This document shows positions 58,053-64,000 of a stretch of DNA of 64,000 nucleotides, in pieces. Where the stretch lies: assembly GCA_947501215.1 (NCBI GenBank), contig CANMUS010000002.1, positions 496,001 through 560,000 on the forward strand. The letters are read 5' to 3'. Within the stretch, counting starts at the first letter, position 1, and each line of letters begins with the position of its first letter. The notes under the pieces are model-generated. The model did not search any database and had not been told where the DNA came from. It saw only the letters and a list, made by a program, of their open reading frames with translations. This DNA comes from an uncultured Erythrobacter sp. (lineage in GTDB: Bacteria > Pseudomonadota > Alphaproteobacteria > Sphingomonadales > Sphingomonadaceae). Made by a program: the position numbers and the translations under genes.

Positions 58053-58963
58053 CCGAAAAGCAGCTTCGAGAGCCGCCTGCGCGTTGCGACCACCCACGGG
58101 TCTTCCAGCCCGACCGCTTCGAAGATCTGCAGCAGCTTGGCCTTGGCCGCGCCGTCGGTCCATTCGCGATCGGTCTTGAACATGGCAAGCAGCTCGTTGG
58201 CAGCCGCATCGCGATCACCGGCGGCGAAGGCGGCCTCGGCATAGTCGTAGCGCGCTTGCATGTCGCCGCCTTCGGCCTTGGCTTTCAATTCGGCGAGTTC
58301 ACCATCGTCGACCTTGTTGCCGGCAAGCTCGAGCGCGCTTTTCGCCTGCTCGATCTGCGGGTCCGACGCGACAGCCGGATTGGTCTCGGCGGCCTGCAGC
58401 GCAGCCTGCGCGGTCTCCACTTGTCCGGCCTGCACGAGTGCGCGCACAAGCCCCGCATGCGCTGCCGCATTGTCGGGCGCCATTTGCACGACCTGCCCGA
58501 AAATGCCCGCCGCGCGCTCCGCATCGCCTTCTGCCAGCACCTGCTCGGCCATTTCGACGAATTGCATGACGTCCTGCTGCTGCGGCTGGCCGCCGTCGGC
58601 ATCGCCGGCCTGCACGGGAATCTGCGCAAGGATCTGGTCGAGCGTCTGCTTCAGCTGCGACTCGGTGCGGGCATTGGTCAGGTCGGCGACCGGCTGTCCC
58701 TGGAACATCGCATAGACGGTCGGGATCGACTGGACCTGGAACTGCGCGGCAATGAACTGTTCCTTGTCGACATCGATCTTACGCAGCTCCACGCCCTTGT
58801 CGGCATATTCCGTCGCCACCTTCTCGAGCAGCGGGGCGAGCGCCTTACACGGGCCACACCATTCGGCGAAGAAATCGAGAATGATCAGCTTCGACATCGA
58901 GGGTTCGACGATGTCCTGCTTGAAGCGGTCGACCGCCTTCTGCTCGTCGATGCTCAGACCCAT
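58049..58963 (-). CDS. Thioredoxin-TPR co-chaperone (CnoX/YbbN-like)
   Basis: A 304-residue protein. A thioredoxin domain (about 10-110) has an intact WCGPCK (Cys 36 and 39), unlike E. coli CnoX. It is followed by TPR-like repeats (about 140-300), ending with the family segment DPWVVATRRRLSKLLFG. CnoX holds substrates under oxidative stress and passes them to chaperones. ATG 58963 was chosen as the first Met before SIDEQKAVDRF. Confidence 0.9.
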   Translation of the reverse strand: MGLSIDEQKAVDRFKQDIVEPSMSKLIILDFFAEWCGPCKALAPLLEKVATEYADKGVELRKIDVDKEQFIAAQFQVQSIPTVYAMFQGQPVADLTNARTESQLKQTLDQILAQIPVQAGDADGGQPQQQDVMQFVEMAEQVLAEGDAERAAGIFGQVVQMAPDNAAAHAGLVRALVQAGQVETAQAALQAAETNPAVASDPQIEQAKSALELAGNKVDDGELAELKAKAEGGDMQARYDYAEAAFAAGDRDAAANELLAMFKTDREWTDGAAKAKLLQIFEAVGLEDPWVVATRRRLSKLLFG

Positions 58964-59158
58964 GCTTGCCACGTTATACCACCTGTTTGCGTTATCCGGA
59001 GTGCGCCTTATGTGGGCATTCGCGCGCCAATGTGAAGGAGCAGGGGCCAAGCGACAAGCCTGTCGCAAATTCTGCGTTTTTTGGGCTTGCGGGACTCATG
59101 ACCCGCTGCTAGTTGGCCACCTCCCCACCGGGCCATGCGGTTCGGCGAGCGTCAGTGA

Positions 59159-59233
59159 GCGGGCGTAGCTCAGGGGTAGAGCACAACCTTGCCAAGGTTG
59201 GGGTCGGGCGTTCGAATCGCCTCGCCCGCTCCA
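59159..59233 (+). tRNA. tRNA-Gly (anticodon GCC)
   Basis: A 75-base cloverleaf including the encoded CCA end. Acceptor stem GCGGGCG/CGCCCGC, D-loop GCTCAGGGGTAGAGC, anticodon stem CAACC/GGTTG around TTGCCAA (anticodon GCC), T-arm GGGCG-TTCGAAT-CGCCT (T-stem with one G-T pair). All invariant positions are present. Confidence 0.97.
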
Positions 59234-59355
59234 TTTTGCTCCAGCGACTAAGTTCGATGCGACGACCGATGCGGTTCGTCGTGTGGTGGCGTGCATTCGT
59301 CCAGACCTGCCGGTTTCGGGTTGCAACGTGAAATGCAGACGCTATTGGGCCGGTT

Positions 59356-61536
59356 ATGTTGTATCATCATCACCGCATCGCTCTCCTTCTGTCGTCCGTC
59401 GCATTCGTCGGGACCACGCCCGCAATCGCACAAACGGCGGGCCAGCCTCCCGAGACCGAAGCGGCCGATCCGGACCGGACAGACGACGTGCACGACCGTC
59501 GCCGCGATACGCAGAACGTCATTATCGTCAGCGCGCAGGGGCTGCGCCAGTTCGATCTGCTCGCCGGGACGAGCGTGGTCGAGGACGTTGAACTCCAGCG
59601 CAATCTCGACGGTCAGCTGGGCGAAGTTCTCGCCTATCTTCCCGGCGTGTCCGCAACCGGCTTCTCACCCGGTGCCTCGCGTCCGGTCCTGCGCGGCTTC
59701 TCCGGAGAGCGAGTGAAAGTGCTGGTCGACGGGGTCGGCGCGATCGACGTATCCAATACGTCCGACGACCACGCGGTATCGATCGATCCCTTGAACGCCG
59801 AGAGCATCGAAGTGCTGCGCGGCCCGGCCGTGCTGCTGTTCGGCAGCCAGGCGATCGGCGGCGCAGTCAATGTTATCGACAAGCGCATCCCGCGCCGCGT
59901 TCCCGACGAGCCGGTCCATGTCGATGCGCTCGTTCGTGCGGACACGGCGACCGACTTGCGCGAAGCGGGCGCGTCGGTCGATGTACCCTTCGGTCAGACC
60001 GGCCTCGTCGCACACTTCGGCGGTAGCTGGCGCGAGACCGGCGACCTGGAAATTCCCGGCTTCTCGGTCGCACCGGCCCTTCGCGCCGAATTGCTCGAGG
60101 AAGCTGCCGAGGAAGAAACCGAAGGCGAGTTCGAGGAGGCGGACGAGCTGCGCGAAGCCGCCGATCAGCGCGGGTTCGTGCCCAACACCGCAAGCGAGAC
60201 CTGGTCTGCGAACGTCGGCCTCGCCTTCATCGATGGCGATAGCACGCTGGGCGCATCCTTCGGCATCTACGACACCGCCTATGGCATTCCCGGTCGCCCC
60301 GGCGCCGGTCACCATCATGGCGAGGAAGAGGGCGGCGAAGAAGAGGAAGGCGAGGAAGAGGGCGAAGAACGCGTCAGCATCGGCCTGCGCCAGTATCGCG
60401 CCGACCTGCTGGCAGATCTCGCCCTGGGAGACGGTTTCTTCGAGCGCATGAAGCTGCGCGTCGGCTATTCCGATTACACCCATACCGAATTCGAAGGCGA
60501 CGAGGTCGGCACGGTGTTCGATGTCGGCGGGGTCGAAGCGCGGCTGGAAATCGTCCAGAACACGCAAGGCCGCTGGCGCGGATCGATGGGCGCGCAATAT
60601 TACGCCCGCGATTTCGATGCCGAGGGGGTGGAGGCCTATGTCGCGCCCAACCGGGCCGAGCAATATGCGCTGTTCGCGCTGCAGGAATACGGCAATGGAC
60701 CGCTGCAACTGGAAGGCTCGGCGCGCTTCGAGACGACATCGGTAGACTCGGTCCCGCTCGGCATCGAGCGCAATTTCGATACACTCTCGGGTGCGGTCGG
60801 TCTGGCTTACGACGGCCCCGAAGCGTTCCGCGCGGGCGTCAACGTCTCTCGCGTCGCCCGCGCCCCGAGTGCGGAAGAGCTCTTCTCCAACGGTCCGCAT
60901 ATTGCGACGCAGGCATTCGAAATCGGCGACCCCGACCTCGTCACCGAACGGGCATGGGGCGGCGAAATCTATGCGCGTGGCCGGCTGGGCCGCGCCGAAT
61001 TCAGCGTGGCGGCTTACCGGAGCTGGTTCGACAACTACATCTACCTGTCCGAAACCGGCTTCGAGGAAGACGATCTGCCGGTGTTCGAATATCTCCAGCA
61101 GGATGCGACCTACACCGGCGTCGAGGCCGAGCTGGCCTACACCTTCTTCGACAATGGCGACTGGAGCTTCGGCACCGAGCTGACCGCGGAATATGTCCGT
61201 GCCAAGCTGGACGATGGCAGCAACGTCCCGCGTATCCCGCCGCTCGGCCTGTCGGGCGCGCTGGAAGCGTCGAGCGAAGCCATTGACGTGCGTGCCGAAG
61301 TCGAATGGTACGACGGGCAGGACGATGTCGCAGCCTTCGAGACGCCGACCGACGGCTACACCTTCGTCAACGCCTCGGTCGCCTGGCGTCCGTTGCGGGC
61401 GACCCCGGCGGTGTCGCTGCTTCTGCAGGCAGACAATATCTTCGACGTGACCGGTCGCCGCCACACCAGCTTCACGAAGGACTTCGTGCCGCTGGCGGGG
61501 CGTAACATTACCGCAAGCGTGCGGCTTAGTTTTTAA
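59356..61536 (+). CDS. TonB-dependent receptor, metal type (ZnuD-like)
   Basis: A 726-residue outer-membrane receptor. Signal peptide to about residue 26 (TPAIAQ), plug domain (about 50-175; RPVLRGFSGERVKVLVDGVG, EVLRGPAVLLFGSQAIGG) and a barrel ending with the terminal aromatic (VRLSF). Two acidic external loops stand out: one near 245-268 and one at 319-339 with HHH followed by runs of Glu and Gly. Such His/Glu loops fit capture of zinc or a similar cation, as in ZnuD. The ribosome-binding site is weak. No Zur box could be confirmed. Confidence 0.88.
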   Translation: MLYHHHRIALLLSSVAFVGTTPAIAQTAGQPPETEAADPDRTDDVHDRRRDTQNVIIVSAQGLRQFDLLAGTSVVEDVELQRNLDGQLGEVLAYLPGVSATGFSPGASRPVLRGFSGERVKVLVDGVGAIDVSNTSDDHAVSIDPLNAESIEVLRGPAVLLFGSQAIGGAVNVIDKRIPRRVPDEPVHVDALVRADTATDLREAGASVDVPFGQTGLVAHFGGSWRETGDLEIPGFSVAPALRAELLEEAAEEETEGEFEEADELREAADQRGFVPNTASETWSANVGLAFIDGDSTLGASFGIYDTAYGIPGRPGAGHHHGEEEGGEEEEGEEEGEERVSIGLRQYRADLLADLALGDGFFERMKLRVGYSDYTHTEFEGDEVGTVFDVGGVEARLEIVQNTQGRWRGSMGAQYYARDFDAEGVEAYVAPNRAEQYALFALQEYGNGPLQLEGSARFETTSVDSVPLGIERNFDTLSGAVGLAYDGPEAFRAGVNVSRVARAPSAEELFSNGPHIATQAFEIGDPDLVTERAWGGEIYARGRLGRAEFSVAAYRSWFDNYIYLSETGFEEDDLPVFEYLQQDATYTGVEAELAYTFFDNGDWSFGTELTAEYVRAKLDDGSNVPRIPPLGLSGALEASSEAIDVRAEVEWYDGQDDVAAFETPTDGYTFVNASVAWRPLRATPAVSLLLQADNIFDVTGRRHTSFTKDFVPLAGRNITASVRLSF

Positions 61537-61542
61537 GCGAGG

Positions 61543-62718
61543 TCAGTCCTCGACGGCGAAGGTGAGTTCGGCATGGTCGCGCAGCCGCTCGACCAGTTTC
61601 TCGCCGAGGAAATAGCCCGGGGTGCCCACGCCGCCTTCGCCGTCGATTTCGAGTAAGGCCATGCCGGTTTCGGCCAGCATCCGGCTGGTCGAGCCGTAGC
61701 CGGGGTCGTACTTGCCCTTCACGCCGTAGTGCAGCGTCTGGCCGTCCGGCATCTCGGCCACGAACAGTAGGTCGTAAAAGCCGTTTTCGCGCTCTTCGGG
61801 AGTCGGTCCCTCACCGGGCTTGGGCGGTTTGGCGCCGAAGGGGTTCTTCATCATGTCGGCTGCCGCCTTGGCCGCCGCTTTGCCCGCGTCGCCGGGGCTG
61901 GTGAGGACCATCTCGTCGTAGCGGAAATCGGTGCCCCAGGGATGGCCGAGCAGGAAGTTGGTGCGGTGGACGTTCTTGGTGTTGATCGGGGCCATGACGA
62001 AGGGCGCGGCCCATTTGCCGAGACTCTGTTCGTAACGCGGGATCATGCCGTTGGGCTGGTCGGGCCCTTCGAAACCCGGCGTCAGGCCGAAACTGCTGGT
62101 GAGGATCGGGACGAGCTTGGGGTTCTTCGCCACCGCCTTCATCGTCTCGGTGAGGCTGGCGACAGTCCCGCCCGACGCGCTGCCGGCCATCCCGCGCACG
62201 CGCCCTTTCACGCGCGGTGCGGCGGAGCCGAACCGCTTCTCGGCCTCCTTCTGCGCCATCAGCACGCCGAGATCGAAGGGGATGGAGTCGAAGCCGGACG
62301 AAAAGCAAATGCGCGCGCCGCTGGCCTTGGCGGCCTCCATGTGCTCGTCGATCTTCTGCCGCATCCAGACCGGCTCGCCGCACAGGTCGGCATAGTCGGT
62401 GCCGGCCTTGACGCAGGCCGCGACAAGCTCGTCGCCGTAGAGCTGGTAGGGGCCGACGGTCGTCAGCACGACCTTGGTGCGGTTGCACATCGCCTCGAGT
62501 CTGGCCGGATCGGACGCATCGGCGACGATCATCGGCGTGGTCGAAGGGGCGCCGATCTCGTCGCGCACCGCCGTCAGCTTGTCTTCGCTGCGGCCCGCCA
62601 TCGCCCATTTGGGGCTATCGTCGCGGGTGCCGTATTCGCGAAAGAAATGCTCGGCGACGAGGCGCCCGGTGTAACCGGTTGCGCCATAGACCACGATGTC
62701 GAATTCCCTGTCGGCCAT
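61543..62718 (-). CDS. Saccharopine dehydrogenase-like oxidoreductase
   Basis: A 391-residue protein with an N-terminal NAD(P) Rossmann motif (VVYGATGYTGRLVAEHF) and the family segments TVGPYQLYGDELV and CGEPVWMR. It resembles the trans-acting enoyl reductase/saccharopine dehydrogenase-like group widespread in Actinobacteria and Sphingomonadales; true lysine metabolism is not implied. GGGAGAAAC precedes ATG. A REP-like pair lies just upstream. Confidence 0.88.
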   Translation of the reverse strand: MADREFDIVVYGATGYTGRLVAEHFFREYGTRDDSPKWAMAGRSEDKLTAVRDEIGAPSTTPMIVADASDPARLEAMCNRTKVVLTTVGPYQLYGDELVAACVKAGTDYADLCGEPVWMRQKIDEHMEAAKASGARICFSSGFDSIPFDLGVLMAQKEAEKRFGSAAPRVKGRVRGMAGSASGGTVASLTETMKAVAKNPKLVPILTSSFGLTPGFEGPDQPNGMIPRYEQSLGKWAAPFVMAPINTKNVHRTNFLLGHPWGTDFRYDEMVLTSPGDAGKAAAKAAADMMKNPFGAKPPKPGEGPTPEERENGFYDLLFVAEMPDGQTLHYGVKGKYDPGYGSTSRMLAETGMALLEIDGEGGVGTPGYFLGEKLVERLRDHAELTFAVED

Positions 62719-62732
62719 GTTTCTCTCCCATC

Positions 62733-62808
62733 GTCCCAGCGAAAGCTGGGATCGCTTTCGATTTGGCTGGAGCGGATTGAAGAGCGATGCCAGCTTTCGC
62801 TGGCATGA
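62733..62808. repeat. REP-like inverted pair (BIME-type), second copy
   Basis: Left arm 62733-62755 repeats the arm at 34916. The right arm (62783-62808) is its inverse, but its hairpin reads GCCAGC-TTTC-GCTGGC in place of CCCAGC-TTTC-GCTGGG: both ends changed so that pairing is kept. The spacer differs fully from the first copy. Confidence 0.8.
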
Positions 62809-62817
62809 CGCAAGGGG

Positions 62818-63372
62818 CTAGAGCCGCGGTAGGGTGACTCCGCGCTGGCCCATATATTTGCCGGCCCGGTCGGAATATGTGACTTCGGGCCGCTCATTGC
62901 CCTGCAGGAACAGGAACTGGCACGCGCCTTCATTGGCGTAGATTTTTGCGGGCAGCGGTGTGGTGTTGGAAAATTCCAGCGTCACATGGCCTTCCCAGCC
63001 CGGTTCCAGCGGGGTGACGTTCACGATAATCCCGCACCGCGCATAAGTGCTCTTGCCGAGGCAGATGACCAGCACGTCCTCCGGGATGCGGAAATATTCG
63101 ACAGTGCGCGCCAGCGCGAAGCTGTTGGGCGGGATCACACAGACGTCGGTATCGCGATCGACGAAGCTGTTGCTGGCGAAATCCTTGGGATCGACGACCG
63201 CGCTGTCGACATTGGTGAAGATCTTGAATTCGGGCGCGACCCGCGCGTCGTAGCCGAAGCTCGACAGCCCGTAGGAAATGCACCCCTCGCGTCGCTGCGC
63301 CTCCACGAAGGGCTCGATCATGCCCTCGTTCGTCGCCTTGTCGCGGATCCACTTGTCGGAAAGAATCGCCAT
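62818..63372 (-). CDS. dcd: dCTP deaminase
   Basis: A 184-residue dCTP deaminase supplying dUTP for dTMP synthesis. It begins [11 protein letters not shown] and has [13 protein letters not shown], the active-site region [36 protein letters not shown] and the C-terminal [14 protein letters not shown]. The bifunctional deaminase/dUTPase form cannot be excluded. ATG 63372 gives the standard start. Confidence 0.95.
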   Translation of the reverse strand: MAILSDKWIRDKATNEGMIEPFVEAQRREGCISYGLSSFGYDARVAPEFKIFTNVDSAVVDPKDFASNSFVDRDTDVCVIPPNSFALARTVEYFRIPEDVLVICLGKSTYARCGIIVNVTPLEPGWEGHVTLEFSNTTPLPAKIYANEGACQFLFLQGNERPEVTYSDRAGKYMGQRGVTLPRL

Positions 63373-63431
63373 GCCGCGACGATTCCCGAGCCGCGCCTTC
63401 ACGGCAAGCGGCCCGGGAATTTTATCCGCTT

Positions 63432-64000
63432 CTAGCTGGCCAGCAGCGTCGCGTTTCCGCCTGCCGCGGTTGTGTCGATGCAGACCACGCGCTCGGTCGC
63501 GAAGCGGGCGACATAGTGCGGTCCGCCGGCCTTGGGTCCGGTGCCGGACAGGCCTTCGCCGCCGAAGGGCTGGCTTTCGACCACCGCACCGATCTGGTTG
63601 CGGTTGACGTAGAAATTGCCGACCTTCGCGCGGCTTTCGACGAAGGCGCGCGTGTCGTCGTTGCGGCTGTGGAGGCCAAGCGTCAGGCCGTATCCGGTCG
63701 CATTGATGTCTTCCACCACGCGGCCGAGATCGCTCGCCTTGTAGCGCACGACATGGAGGATCGGGCCGAAGTTCTCGCGCTTCAGGTCGAGGATCGAATC
63801 GAGCTCGATGATGGTCGGCGCGACGAAGCAACCAGCGGCTGCCCCGCGATGGAGGCGGCGGCGCCAGACGTTGCTGCTGCCCTTCTTGCGGCGCGCGACG
63901 TGGCGTTCGAGCGAGCTTTTCGCGTCGGGATCGATGACCGGGCCGATGTCGGTGGCGAGGTGTTCGGGATTGCCGATGTGCAGCGCTTCGAATGCGCCGC
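63432..64000 (-). CDS. putA: Bifunctional proline dehydrogenase/P5C dehydrogenase PutA, C-terminal end (runs off the right edge)
   Basis: The last 189 codons of an aldehyde dehydrogenase domain of PutA type, which oxidises glutamate semialdehyde to glutamate in proline catabolism. Visible are [47 protein letters not shown] and [20 protein letters not shown]. The catalytic cysteine and the proline dehydrogenase part lie beyond the window. A free-standing P5C dehydrogenase is the alternative. dcd follows 59 bases after the stop. Confidence 0.88.
   Translation of the reverse strand, partial: GAFEALHIGNPEHLATDIGPVIDPDAKSSLERHVARRKKGSSNVWRRRLHRGAAAGCFVAPTIIELDSILDLKRENFGPILHVVRYKASDLGRVVEDINATGYGLTLGLHSRNDDTRAFVESRAKVGNFYVNRNQIGAVVESQPFGGEGLSGTGPKAGGPHYVARFATERVVCIDTTAAGGNATLLAS

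Noticed and set aside
59300-59356. Zur operator before the TonB receptor
   Set aside because: The region has only weak symmetry around GTTATGTTGTATC, overlapping the start codon; no consensus match could be supported.
59665-61464. Long open frame on the minus strand opposite the TonB receptor
   Set aside because: Antisense shadow without domains; the receptor frame has clear plug and barrel features.

Overview
The window is high-G+C chromosome of an alphaproteobacterium. The best fit is Sphingomonadales, family Erythrobacteraceae. Grounds are the UrcA-family protein, the HWE histidine kinase, MidA and the NDUFS6-like zinc-finger protein, EcfG-type promoters (GGAAC-N16/17-CGTT), GANTC sites, REP-like palindromes, and gene order made mostly of short operons with ATGA/GTGA overlaps. 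No rRNA, insertion sequence, prophage or CRISPR array was seen. One tRNA gene, Gly-GCC, is present.

Layout. 1-2.8 kb: 5' part of glnD, start-overlapping an acyl-CoA synthetase gene. 3-5.4 kb: lgt, midA-like and DUF2147 operon. 5.4-8.1 kb: osmoprotectant-type ABC transporter (permease/binding-protein fusion plus ATPase) and a lipoprotein. 8.2-9.7 kb: GAF-PAS-HWE kinase. 9.9-12.7 kb: ivd and the methylcrotonyl-CoA carboxylase beta subunit (leucine catabolism). 12.7-15.7 kb: membrane protein with calcium-like loops, acyltransferase, DUF1295 protein, TetR regulator. 15.7-19.4 kb: a decayed surface-glycan operon (glycosyltransferase with an amber codon; pectate-lyase-like gene with two frameshifts and an amber codon). 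19.4-32.4 kb: housekeeping genes (gyrB, sdaA, guaA, two HhH-GPD DNA-repair enzymes, an Nramp-like transporter) and accessory genes. 32.4-38.2 kb: tldD, ABC ATPase, nadB and small genes. 38.4-42.4 kb: accessory stretch with two TonB-C-domain paralogues flanking two double-glycine-leader peptides, a Cys-rich protein, a PilZ protein and a hydrolase. 43-48.6 kb: class I ribonucleotide reductase, nrdA and nrdB split by a diguanylate cyclase and two stress genes. 48.6-53.7 kb: accessory stretch with an Abi_2/HEPN gene and a candidate upstream ncRNA, two nuclease genes (one frameshifted), small membrane proteins and a MarR regulator. 53.8-64 kb: argB, yggT, folD, marC, a LON-domain/thioredoxin pair, tRNA-Gly, a metal-type TonB receptor, a saccharopine-dehydrogenase-like oxidoreductase, dcd and the 3' end of putA.

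Regulation. Three perfect EcfG-type promoters precede a DUF2171 gene, a small hydrophilic protein and a CHRD lipoprotein; three weaker matches precede other small envelope genes. nrdA and nrdB share an upstream box with GANTC sites at nearly equal spacing, which suggests joint cell-cycle control of dNTP supply.

Most notable: (1) two paralogous peptides, each with a 42-residue leader ending in a double glycine, divergent acidic cores with a shared C-terminal module, and their own terminators, next to a Cys-rich protein; (2) an Abi_2/HEPN gene preceded by a compact candidate RNA with its own promoter and terminator; (3) four frameshifts, each explained by loss of one base from a CC/GG pair.
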